The notes under the pieces: generated by a model
What the model was told of the DNA's origin: nothing
What the model saw: only the letters and a program-made list of their open reading frames with translations
Databases searched by the model: none
Source of the DNA: Alphaproteobacteria bacterium
GTDB taxonomy: Bacteria; Pseudomonadota; Alphaproteobacteria; Caulobacterales; Maricaulaceae
DNA length: 64,000 bases
Direction of reading: 5' to 3'
NCBI GenBank assembly: GCA_016124675.1
Contig: WGNG01000002.1
Span: forward strand, 186,001 to 250,000
Made by a program: the position numbers and the translations under genes
Shown: piece by piece, positions 37,511 to 46,960 of the stretch
How the letters are laid out: every line of letters starts with the position of its first letter
Numbering within the stretch: position 1 is the first letter of the stretch

Positions 37511-39636
37511 TCCTTTTCCAGGCGTTCAGCCTCGTACTCTTCCAGCCGCGCCCGGATGTCTTCCATTTGGGAATCGAGCTCAATATAGCGCAGCTCACGC
37601 GACGCCTCGCGCCCGTGAAGCTCGGCGAGCTGGCGGTGAGCTTCAAACAGGAGCCTGCGCGACTTGATCGCCACCGCAGCGGTAAAGGCGAACGCGGCCA
37701 GGAACAGCGCCAGCGGCCAGAGCCAGGGACGCAAGGGTTCGGCAGGCGGGCTCGCCAGCGCGGCGGCGCCGAGCGCGGCCAGCACGGCCAGCAGCGCGGC
37801 GAAGCGGCGATTGCGCCAAAGGGACAGGGCGGGCTGGCGCAGGGTTGCGGGCAGGCGGTTGATGAGGGGTTCAATCCCGGCCGGCCGGGCGGGCTGATCA
37901 CCCGGCGGCGGCGGCGCTGCAGCGCGGGCCTTGATGATGACCTGGGCGTCCGGATCGAACAGCGTCTTGAATTCGACCTTGTCGAACACGTCCAGCGCGC
38001 CGTCGACCGTGGCGTCGAACACCTTGATCCCCCGCGCTTCCAGCGCCTGGCGGGCGATGCGGTAATGCTCGATCATCATATCCGTGCGCGGAGCATGCCA
38101 TTTGCGGCCCTTGCCGAAATAGGCAGGGTCGAAATGATTGGGGTCGTCATCGCGCGTGGAGACCAGCGCCATGGCCTCGCCGTCCTCTACCTCGACGCTT
38201 GCGGGCACGGTGTAGCGCGTGTCGCAGCCGATGAGATAAATCTCAGAAAAGCCCATATAGGCAGCGATTTGCAGCATGGTGATCGCAACCGTGCGCGGCT
38301 GGATCAGGTGCGCGTTCATATCGGCTGAGAACATCGAGCCGGGCAGGTCGTCGAGCGTCCCGTAGGCTTCGCGGAAATAGAAGCGGTTGCGCCCGGTGGG
38401 AATGATCACGCGAGTCGGATAGCGCCGCCGTTCGCCGACATGCTCCTCGATTTCGGTGGGGAAAAAGGCGGTGATGGACGGATTTCGGCCCAGCATGTCC
38501 CGAATGTCCGCCGCGCGATCCGGCAGCACGCGCGAATCCACGCAGGTGTAATAGGTCGGCCGCCAGTTGATCCGGTCAAACAGCAGGAAGGCGGAATTGC
38601 ACGCAAAGACCGTCTCGCCCTCCAGAAGCTCAAGGTCGGTGTTGTTCAATGACGGTCCGTTGCCCATGATGAAACAGCGCTGGCCGGCATGGACGCCGGC
38701 GAAACGCTCCATGAGGCTGGGCGCGCGCGCGCGCTCGAGCGCATCCGCAAAAGGCCGGGTATCGACCGGCGCAGTGCGCGAGGTGCGCCCCCTGGGGCCC
38801 AGGCTGGCCGGGCGGATGATGGGAGGGTCGCAGGGCGCAAGCTCGCTATTGCGCGCCAGCCGCGTCTCGTCGTCCATCGTGACGGGCGCATCGGGCAGGA
38901 GCAGGCTGAAGGCGTTGCGGAATTCGGGCTCCACCGCTGCGAGTTCGCGGGCAATGATCGCGCGCGCCTCACTCTCATACCGCGTCTTGAAGACGATGGA
39001 GCGCTGACCCGGGCGTACGCGGAAACAGCCCAGATGCCGGTCGACGGTGTGAAGCTCCGCATGACGGAAGAAGCGGCACCACAGTTCGAAATCATTGGCG
39101 AGCCGATAGTCCGTATCCAGCCGGCCGCCGGCGCGATCCCACAGGCTGCGCCGCCAGAACGTTGATTCCTGCTGGATCCACTGATTGTCGCCCGCCAGAA
39201 AGCGCAGGCGCGACCAGGGCCGGGTCTGGCCCATCCATTCGATCACGCCCTCGGAATTCATACTGGATGGCCGCCCCGTGATCCACTCGATATCGGGGCG
39301 CGCCTCGAACACGCGTGCGACAAAGGACAGCGTGCCTGGCAGGATGACGTCGTCGGAATTGATCCAGCCCATCAACTCCCCGGTTGAGGCGGCGAAGCCC
39401 TTGTTGAGGGCGTCCGCGTGGCCGTCATCCGGTTCGCTGATGATCGTGGCGAGCCGGTCGCGATATTCCTCGATCAGGAGCCGCGAGCCGTCCGTGCTCG
39501 CCCCGTCTGCGATGATGTATTCCAGCTCCGGATAATTCTGCTCCAGCACGGATTCCAGGCACGGTCGCAGATAGGCCCGCCCGTTCCAGTTCGGGGTCAC
39601 GATGGAAAAGCGCGGGCGCGTTGCGGCAGGCGACAT
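37507..39636 (-). CDS. Fusion of GT2 glycosyltransferase and DUF115/MptE-like (possible GT42-like) domain, with C-terminal TM and coiled-coil regions
   Basis: N-terminal FSIVTPNWNGRAYLRPCLESVLEQNYPELEYIIADGASTDGS; central RCFIMGNGPSLNNTDLELLEGETVFACNSAFLLFDRINWRPTYYTCVDSRV; C-terminal hydrophobic segment then KSRRLLFEAHRQLAELHGREASRELRYIELDSQMEDIRARLEEYEAERLEKD. Confidence 0.82.
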   Translation of the reverse strand: MSPAATRPRFSIVTPNWNGRAYLRPCLESVLEQNYPELEYIIADGASTDGSRLLIEEYRDRLATIISEPDDGHADALNKGFAASTGELMGWINSDDVILPGTLSFVARVFEARPDIEWITGRPSSMNSEGVIEWMGQTRPWSRLRFLAGDNQWIQQESTFWRRSLWDRAGGRLDTDYRLANDFELWCRFFRHAELHTVDRHLGCFRVRPGQRSIVFKTRYESEARAIIARELAAVEPEFRNAFSLLLPDAPVTMDDETRLARNSELAPCDPPIIRPASLGPRGRTSRTAPVDTRPFADALERARAPSLMERFAGVHAGQRCFIMGNGPSLNNTDLELLEGETVFACNSAFLLFDRINWRPTYYTCVDSRVLPDRAADIRDMLGRNPSITAFFPTEIEEHVGERRRYPTRVIIPTGRNRFYFREAYGTLDDLPGSMFSADMNAHLIQPRTVAITMLQIAAYMGFSEIYLIGCDTRYTVPASVEVEDGEAMALVSTRDDDPNHFDPAYFGKGRKWHAPRTDMMIEHYRIARQALEARGIKVFDATVDGALDVFDKVEFKTLFDPDAQVIIKARAAAPPPPGDQPARPAGIEPLINRLPATLRQPALSLWRNRRFAALLAVLAALGAAALASPPAEPLRPWLWPLALFLAAFAFTAAVAIKSRRLLFEAHRQLAELHGREASRELRYIELDSQMEDIRARLEEYEAERLEKD

Positions 39637-40397
39637 CAGCGGCTCCTGAGCGGGTGCAGGGCGACAGACAGGGTGGATTTCAAAGCGTTCCAGGGTCCGG
39701 CGTGGCGATGCACGAGGCGGGCGACTTCGCGCAGGCGGCGCGGGGAGATGTCAGCCGTCTTGGTGCCGGCGCCCATGTAGACGCAAGACAGCGGCTGGTC
39801 GATGCGCCGGAACCGGACCCCGGCGGCATAGAGCCGGACCCAGAGCTCCCAGTCCATCGTGTAGACCAGGGACGGGTCAATGCCCCCGACGGCCTCCACG
39901 CAGGCGCGGCGCACGAAGCAGGACGGCTGGGAGATGAGATTGGACCGGTAGAGGAGCGGACCCGCCTCGGCGGCATGGTCGTGTGATCCGACAATACGTC
40001 CGGTCTCGTCAATGAAATGGGATCCGCCATGCACCACCCCCGCGTCGGGATCGGCGTCGAAAGCCTGCGCAACCGTGGTCAGCGCGCCGGGCGCCAGCAG
40101 GTCGTCTGCATTCAGCCAGCCCAGAACCGGCGCGCCCATGTGCGCCCAGCCTTCGGCGATGGCGGCGGACTGACCGGCATCGGGACCCGTGCGCCGGTAG
40201 GTGAAATCAAGACCGCTGGCGTCCGCGGCGGCGGCGACGCGCGGATCGCCCGACGCGTCCAGAAAGGCGATTTCAACGCCCGCGTCCTGGCATGCCAGGC
40301 TGTCCAGCGCAGCGGGCAAAAGCGGATGCCAGGCCCCCACCGGCATGGCGATGGCGAAGCGCGCTGCGATGTCGGTCATATCCGTCCCGGTCGTCAT
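39636..40397 (-). CDS. GT2 family glycosyltransferase
   Basis: GWLNADDLLAPGALTTVAQAFDADPDAGVVHGGSHFIDETGRIVG...DWELWVRLYAAG. Confidence 0.82.
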   Translation of the reverse strand: MTTGTDMTDIAARFAIAMPVGAWHPLLPAALDSLACQDAGVEIAFLDASGDPRVAAAADASGLDFTYRRTGPDAGQSAAIAEGWAHMGAPVLGWLNADDLLAPGALTTVAQAFDADPDAGVVHGGSHFIDETGRIVGSHDHAAEAGPLLYRSNLISQPSCFVRRACVEAVGGIDPSLVYTMDWELWVRLYAAGVRFRRIDQPLSCVYMGAGTKTADISPRRLREVARLVHRHAGPWNALKSTLSVALHPLRSR

Positions 40398-40551
40398 GAC
40401 CGCCTTCTAGGCGCGGGCGGGCTGCGGTGCAATGTCGTGCGGCCCGTTGTCATGAATTGAAATCATTTGTCGATACGGCGTGTCTGGCGCTCTGCATGCA
40501 GGGCTGACTATAACCGGTCCGGGTCCGGACGCTTCGACAGGAGTTTTTCAC

Positions 40552-42378
40552 ATGTGCGGCATTGTCGGTGTGTCGGGGCGGGCGGACGCCGCCGACGTCC
40601 TGCTGGAAGGCCTGCGCCGGCTGGAATATCGCGGCTATGACTCGGCGGGCATTTGCGTGGCGGCCCACCAGGGCGCCCTGGTGACCGAACGCGCGGCGGG
40701 CAAGGTCGCCGCGTTGGCGGGCAAGCTGGCGGCGCGCGGCGGGCTTCCGGGCCGCTGCGGCATCGCCCATACGCGCTGGGCGACCCATGGCGCGGCGGAA
40801 GAACGCAATGCCCACCCGCACCGCGCCGGACGCGTGGCGCTGGTCCATAACGGCATTATCGAGAATCACGGCCCGCTCAAGGCCGAGCTGGCGGCGCGTG
40901 GCCGGGTGTTTGCGTCCGACACCGATTCAGAGGTCGTCGCCCATCTGTTCGACCAGGCGCTGGACGCGCATGACGATCCTCACGACGCCTGGCGCGCGGT
41001 GGTCGCCCGGCTGCAGGGCGCCTTCGCGCTGGCGGCGGTGAGCGAGACCGCGCCGGGCCTGGTGTTCGGTGCGCGCAAGGCCGCGCCCTTGCTGGCCGCG
41101 CTCGGCGCGGGGGCTGGCTATATCGCCTCGGACGCCATGGCGCTGCCGGAGGATGCGGCCACGCTCATCTATCTCGACGACGGCGATACGGTGGCGGTCA
41201 GCGCGGGCGCGGCGGATGTGCGCGACGCGCAAGGCCGGCCCGCCCAGCGCAAGCAGGCTGCCGGCCCCGGCGCCTTCGGGCGCGTCGACAAGGGGCCGTT
41301 CCGTCACTTCATGGAAAAGGAAATCCACGAACAGCCCGAGGTGGTGGGCCGCACCATCGCGGCCTATGTCAACCTCGCCGACGGCGCGGTGAACCTTCCG
41401 GCCAGGGTGAACTTCGCCGGCATGAACCGGCTGCTGATCGTGGCGTGCGGCACGGCGGCCTATGCCGGCATGGTGGCGCGCTACTGGTTTGAGAGCCTGG
41501 CCGGGCTTCCCACCGAGGTCGATATCGCCTCGGAGTTCCGCTATCGCGACCCGGCGTTCTCGCCCGGTGATGCGGCCCTGTTCATTTCCCAGTCGGGCGA
41601 GACCGCCGACACGCTCGAAGCGCTGCGCCTGTGCAAGGCGGCGGGGCTTGTGACCATTGCGCTGACCAATACCGCCCATTCCACCATGGCGCGTGAGGCT
41701 GATATCGTCCTGCCGACGCTGGCCGGGCCGGAGATCGGGGTGGCGTCCACCAAAGCCTTCACCTGCCAGCTGGCGGCGCTGGCGGCGCTGTCGGTCGCTG
41801 CGGGCGCCCAGCGCGGGCGCCTGGATGGCAAGGCAGTGCAGGGCGCCATCGCCGATCTCTCCGCCGCGCCGCGCCTGATGGGCGAGGCGTTGAGCCTGCG
41901 CCAGGGGGTGGACGCGCTGGCGCTGGACCTGGCGCGCAGTGCGATCGTCCTGTTTCTGGGGCGCAACACGCTGTTCCCGCTGGCGCTGGAAGGCGCGCTG
42001 AAGCTTAAGGAAATCAGCTATATCCATGCCGAAGGCTATGCCGCCGGCGAGCTCAAGCATGGCCCTATCGCGCTCATTGAAGAAGGCGTGGCGGTGATTG
42101 TCCTGGCGCCCATGGACGCGCTGTTCGACAAGACCCGCTCCTCCATGGAGCAGGTGCGCGCGCGCGGCGCACGGGTGATTGCGGTGACCGACCCGGACGG
42201 CGCGTCGGCGCTGGACAGCCAGAATGCCCTCACCCTGGTGACGCCTGCTGCGGGCCGGCTGGCGGCGCCCATCGTCATGGCGGTGGCGGTGCAGCTGATC
42301 GCGTACCTCACGGCGGTCCACAAGGGCACGGACGTGGACCAGCCGCGCAATCTCGCCAAGTCGGTGACTGTCGAATAA
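40552..42378 (+). CDS. glmS: Glutamine--fructose-6-phosphate aminotransferase (isomerizing)
   Basis: MCGIVGVSGRADAADVLLEGLRRLEYRGYDSAGI; SIS domains; C-terminal DQPRNLAKSVTVE. Confidence 0.96.
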   Translation: MCGIVGVSGRADAADVLLEGLRRLEYRGYDSAGICVAAHQGALVTERAAGKVAALAGKLAARGGLPGRCGIAHTRWATHGAAEERNAHPHRAGRVALVHNGIIENHGPLKAELAARGRVFASDTDSEVVAHLFDQALDAHDDPHDAWRAVVARLQGAFALAAVSETAPGLVFGARKAAPLLAALGAGAGYIASDAMALPEDAATLIYLDDGDTVAVSAGAADVRDAQGRPAQRKQAAGPGAFGRVDKGPFRHFMEKEIHEQPEVVGRTIAAYVNLADGAVNLPARVNFAGMNRLLIVACGTAAYAGMVARYWFESLAGLPTEVDIASEFRYRDPAFSPGDAALFISQSGETADTLEALRLCKAAGLVTIALTNTAHSTMAREADIVLPTLAGPEIGVASTKAFTCQLAALAALSVAAGAQRGRLDGKAVQGAIADLSAAPRLMGEALSLRQGVDALALDLARSAIVLFLGRNTLFPLALEGALKLKEISYIHAEGYAAGELKHGPIALIEEGVAVIVLAPMDALFDKTRSSMEQVRARGARVIAVTDPDGASALDSQNALTLVTPAAGRLAAPIVMAVAVQLIAYLTAVHKGTDVDQPRNLAKSVTVE

Positions 42379-42450
42379 GGCAATGAAACGTGACTTAAGC
42401 GCGCGCCCGGGCCCGGCTATACGCCGCGCCATGCCCCGCCCTGCAACAGG

Positions 42451-43578
42451 ATGACGCCCCGCATGATTCCCTTCATCGATCTCGCCGCCCAACGCGCCCG
42501 CATTCAGGACCGGCTCGACGCCGCGATCGCCAGGGTGATCGCGGACGGCAAATACATTCTCGGTCCCGAAGTCACCGAGCTTGAAGCCCGGCTGAAGGCG
42601 TTCGGCGAGACGCGCCATGCGTTGACCTGCGCCAATGGCACGGACGCGATCCTCCTGCCGCTGATGGCCTGGACAATCGGCAAGGGCGATGCGGTGTTCG
42701 TGCCGAGCTTCACCTTCGCCTCCACCGCCGAAGTGGTGGCGCTCGCGGGCGGGACGGCGGTGTTCGTGGATATTGATCCCGACACGTACTGCATGGACGC
42801 GGCGAGCCTGGAGCGCGCCATCGATGCGGTGAAACGCGACGGCGCGCTGACCCCGCGCGCGGTGATCGCCGTGGACCTGTTCGGCCAGCCGGCGGACTAT
42901 CCGGCGCTCAGCGCCATCGCGCGCGCCCACGGCTTGAAGCTCATCGCCGACAGCGCGCAGGGGTTTGGCTGCACGCTGAATGCACAGCACCCGGCCCATT
43001 GGGCCGATATCGCCACTATCAGCTTCTATCCGGCCAAGCCGCTGGGCTGCTATGGCGATGGCGGGGCGATGGTGACCAATGATGATGAACTGGCCAGCCT
43101 CCTGGCCTCGCTGCGCAATCACGGCCAGGGCGCCGAGCGCTATGCCTATGACCGCATCGGCCTCAACTCGCGCCTCGACACGATCCAGGCGGCGATTCTT
43201 TTGGCGAAGCTGGATATTTTCGCTGACGAGATTGTTCAGCGTAACGCCGCTGCAGATGTCTATGCTGCCGCGCTCGGCGACGTCGTGAAGACGCCGGTGG
43301 TGATCGCGGGCGGGGTGTCGACCTGGGCGCAGTACACGATCGAGGTCGATGACCGCGACGCCTTCCGGGCGCGCCTGGCGGACAAGGGCGTGCCGACGGC
43401 GGTATACTATCCCGTGCCGATGCATGTGCAGGGGCCCTATCAGCGTTACCCTCTGGCGCCGGGCGGCCTGCCGGTGACCGAGCGGGCCATGGCGCGGGTC
43501 GTGTCCCTGCCGATGGACGCGTATCTGACGGGCGCGCGTCAGGATCAGGTCATCGCGGCGGTGCGCGCGAGCGTGTAG
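42451..43578 (+). CDS. DegT/DnrJ/EryC1/StrS family PLP-dependent sugar aminotransferase
   Basis: FIDLAAQRARIQDRLDAAIARVIADGKYILGPEVTELEARLKAF; ISFYPAKPLGCYGDGGAMVTND. Confidence 0.92.
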   Translation: MTPRMIPFIDLAAQRARIQDRLDAAIARVIADGKYILGPEVTELEARLKAFGETRHALTCANGTDAILLPLMAWTIGKGDAVFVPSFTFASTAEVVALAGGTAVFVDIDPDTYCMDAASLERAIDAVKRDGALTPRAVIAVDLFGQPADYPALSAIARAHGLKLIADSAQGFGCTLNAQHPAHWADIATISFYPAKPLGCYGDGGAMVTNDDELASLLASLRNHGQGAERYAYDRIGLNSRLDTIQAAILLAKLDIFADEIVQRNAAADVYAAALGDVVKTPVVIAGGVSTWAQYTIEVDDRDAFRARLADKGVPTAVYYPVPMHVQGPYQRYPLAPGGLPVTERAMARVVSLPMDAYLTGARQDQVIAAVRASV

Positions 43579-43654
43579 CACCCCGTCTCGCCAGACGGGC
43601 GCCAAGCGATTACAAGCAAGGCTGATTTGACCTCACGCCACGCGGAGCGCCCCG

Positions 43655-44665
43655 GTGCGTCACTTGCAGGCCAGCATCATCACCCGGCGTTTGAAGCGCC
43701 CCTTTGTCATCGCCACCGGCGCGCGCACCGAGCAGGCCTCTGTGAGCGTCACCATCAGCCATGGCGAGGATGTCGGCCAGGGCGAGGCTGTGGGGGTGAG
43801 CTATCGCGGTGAAACTCCGGACATCATGCTGTCGCAGATCGAGGCGGTGCGGGTTGCGCTCCACGGCGGCGCGGGGCGGGCGGAGCTCATGAAACTGCTG
43901 CCGCCGGGCGGGGCGCGCGCGGCGCTGGATGCAGCGCTGTGGGATCTTGAAGCGCGCCGCGCCGGAACAACGGTGGCAGCCTTGTGCGGGCTCGCCGCAC
44001 CGGTGGGAGCGGTGGCCACCGCCTACACCATCTCGCTCGATACCCCTGACGCCATGGAGGCGCAGGCGCGCGATGCGGCGCACCGGCCGTTGCTCAAGGT
44101 GAAGCTTGGCCGCCGCGACGGGCTGGACGGCGCGCGCGCCGCCGCCGTGCGCCGGGGCGCGCCGGACGCCGTGCTGATCGCTGACGCCAATTGTGGCTGG
44201 ACGCGAGAGGACCTGCCCCACCATGCCCATGAGCTGGCGGCGCTGGATTTCAAACTGCTCGAACAGCCCCTGCCGCCTGGCCAGGATCATTTGCTTGACG
44301 ATTTCCGCTCGCCCCTGGCTTTGTGCGGGGATGAGAGCTGCCAGTCCATGGCCGAGCTCGACGCGGCGGCGCGGCGTTATGACGTGATCAACATCAAGCT
44401 CGACAAGTGCGGCGGCCTGACCCACGCGCTGGAAATGCGCTCACGCCTGCGCGCGCTGGGCAAGGGCGTGTTCGTGGGCTGCATGATCTGCGGCGTGCGC
44501 GCGATCGCGCCGGCCCTGATCCTGGCCCAGGACGCCGATTTCGTGGATGTGGACGGGCCGGTCTGGCTGGCTGAAGACATCGCCCCCATGGAGCTGGACG
44601 ATCAGGGCCGGCTGTCGCCGGTGCCCGCCGGCGTGTGGGGCGGCATGGGAGAGAGACTGTCATGA
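43655..44665 (+). CDS. dgcA: Enolase-superfamily dipeptide epimerase / N-acetyl-D-Glu racemase DgcA-like
   Basis: PLLKVKLGRRD...LIADANCGWTREDL...CGDESCQSMAEL...NIKLDKCGGLTHALEM; ATGA overlap with a DUF1611 gene. Confidence 0.8.
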   Translation: MRHLQASIITRRLKRPFVIATGARTEQASVSVTISHGEDVGQGEAVGVSYRGETPDIMLSQIEAVRVALHGGAGRAELMKLLPPGGARAALDAALWDLEARRAGTTVAALCGLAAPVGAVATAYTISLDTPDAMEAQARDAAHRPLLKVKLGRRDGLDGARAAAVRRGAPDAVLIADANCGWTREDLPHHAHELAALDFKLLEQPLPPGQDHLLDDFRSPLALCGDESCQSMAELDAAARRYDVINIKLDKCGGLTHALEMRSRLRALGKGVFVGCMICGVRAIAPALILAQDADFVDVDGPVWLAEDIAPMELDDQGRLSPVPAGVWGGMGERLS

Positions 44666-45669
44666 TCGCGCTGCCCTATCTGGTGTTTCTGGGCGATGCC
44701 GACCGCGAGGTGGGGGTGAAGACCGCCCAGGGCGTTCTGTACTGGCGGCCAGAGCAGGTGGCCGGCCAGTTCCGCCTGCCGGGCTGCGAGCTGGATCTGG
44801 GCATCCCTGACATGGACTATGAGACGGCTGTGGCTGCAGGCGCGCGCACCGTGCTGGTCGGCATCGCCAATCGCGGCGGCATTCTGCCCGAGCGCTGGAT
44901 CGAGCCGCTGCGCCAGGCGCTGGAAGCTGGGTTCGACATCGCCAGCGGCCTGCACCAGCGCCTGAGCTCGTTTCCCGCCCTCAAGCAGACCGCCGACAGG
45001 CTCGGCCGCCAGCTGCATGACGTGCGTCACTGGTCGGGGCCGCCCATCAAGCTGGGCACCGGCGAGAAGCGCTGCGGCCAGCGTGTGCTGATGGTGGGGA
45101 CAGACTGCAATATCGGCAAGAAGTTCGCGGCGCTGGCCGTGGCGCGCGAGATGGCCGCGCGCGGGATCAAGTCCACCTTCCGCGCCACCGGCCAGACGGG
45201 TCTGCTGATCGCAGGCGAGGGTGTGGCGGTCGACGCGATTCCCGCCGATTTCGTGTCCGGCGCGGTTGAGATGCTGTGCCCGGCCAACGATCCCGACCAC
45301 TGGGACGTGATCGAGGGGCAGGCCAGCGTGCTGCATCCCTTCTTCGGCCAGGTCACGCTGGGACTGGTGCTCGGCGCACAGCCTGACGCGCTGGTTCTGT
45401 GCCACGAGGCGGGGCGCGCCCATATTCGCGGCATGCCGAACCGGCCTCTGCCCAGCCTGACGGCGACGCTGGAGGCGCATCTGGCGGCGGCGCGGATCAA
45501 TAACCCGCACGTGCGCGCGGCGGCCGTCAGCGTCAACACGGGCGCGCTGTCGCCGGACGCTGCGGAAGCGGCGCTGGAGGCGGCAAGGCGCGAAACCGGC
45601 CTGCCCGCCACCGATCCCATCCGTCATGGCGCGGGCGTGCTGGTGGACGCGATTCTGGCGGGGCGTTAG
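44662..45669 (+). CDS. dgcN: DUF1611 protein, N-acetyltransferase DgcN-like
   Basis: KRCGQRVLMVGTDCNIGKKFAALAVAREMAARGIKSTFRATGQTGLLIAGEGVAVDAIPADFVSGAVEML. Confidence 0.8.
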   Translation: MIALPYLVFLGDADREVGVKTAQGVLYWRPEQVAGQFRLPGCELDLGIPDMDYETAVAAGARTVLVGIANRGGILPERWIEPLRQALEAGFDIASGLHQRLSSFPALKQTADRLGRQLHDVRHWSGPPIKLGTGEKRCGQRVLMVGTDCNIGKKFAALAVAREMAARGIKSTFRATGQTGLLIAGEGVAVDAIPADFVSGAVEMLCPANDPDHWDVIEGQASVLHPFFGQVTLGLVLGAQPDALVLCHEAGRAHIRGMPNRPLPSLTATLEAHLAAARINNPHVRAAAVSVNTGALSPDAAEAALEAARRETGLPATDPIRHGAGVLVDAILAGR

Positions 45670-45680
45670 GGGCGAGGCGG

Positions 45681-45938
45681 TCAGTCCTGCCGCCCATCCA
45701 CATCCAGCAGATCACCGGGCCGGCAATCGAGCGCGGCGCAGAGCCTGGCGAGCGTGTCAAAGCGCACGCCCTTCACCTTGCCTGAGCGCAGCAGCGACAG
45801 ATTGGCCTCGGTGATACCGATCACAGCGGCCAGATCCTTGGCCTTCATCTTGCGCCGCGCCAGCATGATGTCGAGCGTCACGACAATTTGCGGGACCTCG
45901 CCGCCAGTCTCGTCCACCGCGTCAGACAAAGGCGTCAT
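45681..45938 (-). CDS. Small XRE/Cro-type HTH regulator (YozG-like)
   Basis: VVTLDIMLARRKMKAKDLAAVIGITEANLSLLRSGKVKGVRFDTLARLCAALDCRPGDLLDV; parallels the protein at 7412-7651. Confidence 0.85.
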   Translation of the reverse strand: MTPLSDAVDETGGEVPQIVVTLDIMLARRKMKAKDLAAVIGITEANLSLLRSGKVKGVRFDTLARLCAALDCRPGDLLDVDGRQD

Positions 45939-46422
45939 GCTCGCTCTGCAGGGCGTGGGCGCGCTGCATGGCATAGGCCATGGCGGTGGTGAATATGCCG
46001 CCCGCCGCCAGCGCCAGGCCGGCCGCATCGATGTTGATTTCGAACCCGCGCGATCCCCCGCCGATCCAGTCAAGCAGGGTGGGTTGGATCATGATCACTG
46101 CCGCCGCCGCCCAGGCCAGCGCCTCGCCGAAGCGGCGGATGCGCTTGGCGTTGTCGGCGGTGAACATCTCCCCGCGCCCGTAGGCCGCGCCGAGCGCAGC
46201 CATCGCCGCCAGGCCGCTGATCAGCAAGAGGAGCGGCAGGGCGTCGACAAAGCCGAGCAAGACGGCATTGAGCATGCCGGGTGCGCCTGGCCCCCCCACC
46301 GGTCCGGCCGAGACCCGCTCGGCCAGATGTATCCCGGAATGAATGAGGCAGAGCATCAGGGCGAGATAGCCCCCGACCTCCATCGTCCGGCCGAGCGTGC
46401 GCATCTGATTGTCAGCGGTCAT
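45922..46422 (-). CDS. DUF2975 family membrane protein
   Basis: TM protein whose 3' end overlaps a small XRE HTH gene; GRGEMFTADNAKRIRRFGEALAWAAAAVIM. Confidence 0.75.
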   Translation of the reverse strand: MTADNQMRTLGRTMEVGGYLALMLCLIHSGIHLAERVSAGPVGGPGAPGMLNAVLLGFVDALPLLLLISGLAAMAALGAAYGRGEMFTADNAKRIRRFGEALAWAAAAVIMIQPTLLDWIGGGSRGFEINIDAAGLALAAGGIFTTAMAYAMQRAHALQSEHDAFV

Positions 46423-46507
46423 GTGGCATCTCCTGAAGACCATGCCGTATTATAACAAGAAATTTCTGTCGTACAATAATTTTTTATCGCAAAATGGTGT
46501 TTTTCGG

Positions 46508-46960
46508 CTAAGCCCCGGATTCTGCAGGGATCCATTGGGCCAGCACCGCGCGCCAGTGTTCAGGCAGGGGCGCGGGCCGACGTGTATCGCGGTCCACATA
46601 GACGTGAATGAAAAAGCCGTCGGCGATGGCGGCGTCCTCGCCGGCGCGGAAGATCGCTAGCTCATAGCGCACCGAGCTGGTCCCGATGCGCGCCACTCGC
46701 AATCCAGCCTCCAGCGCTTCGGGGAAGGCGGCCGATGCGTGATAGCGGCAACCGGTCTCCACCACGAGGCCGATCGTCTCCCCGCCGCTGATGTCCAGGA
46801 GGCCCGCCCGCGCCAGGCAGCGGTTCACGGCTGTGTCGAAGAAGGCGTAGAACACCACGTTGTTCACATGCCCATAGGCGTCATTATCCGCCCAGCGCGT
46901 CTCGATGGGTTCGAAGACGGGGAAATCGGCGCGGACGGGGCGGGCGGGACGATCCGTCAA
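46508..46960 (-). CDS. Acyl-CoA thioesterase (4-hydroxybenzoyl-CoA thioesterase/YbgC-like)
   Basis: [35 protein letters not shown]. Confidence 0.88.
   Translation of the reverse strand: MTDRPARPVRADFPVFEPIETRWADNDAYGHVNNVVFYAFFDTAVNRCLARAGLLDISGGETIGLVVETGCRYHASAAFPEALEAGLRVARIGTSSVRYELAIFRAGEDAAIADGFFIHVYVDRDTRRPAPLPEHWRAVLAQWIPAESGA

Noticed and set aside
40927-43605. 892-aa minus-strand ORF
   Set aside because: Antisense shadow of glmS and the DegT aminotransferase; Arg/His/Gly-rich low-information translation typical of high-GC antisense frames, and it spans two real genes.
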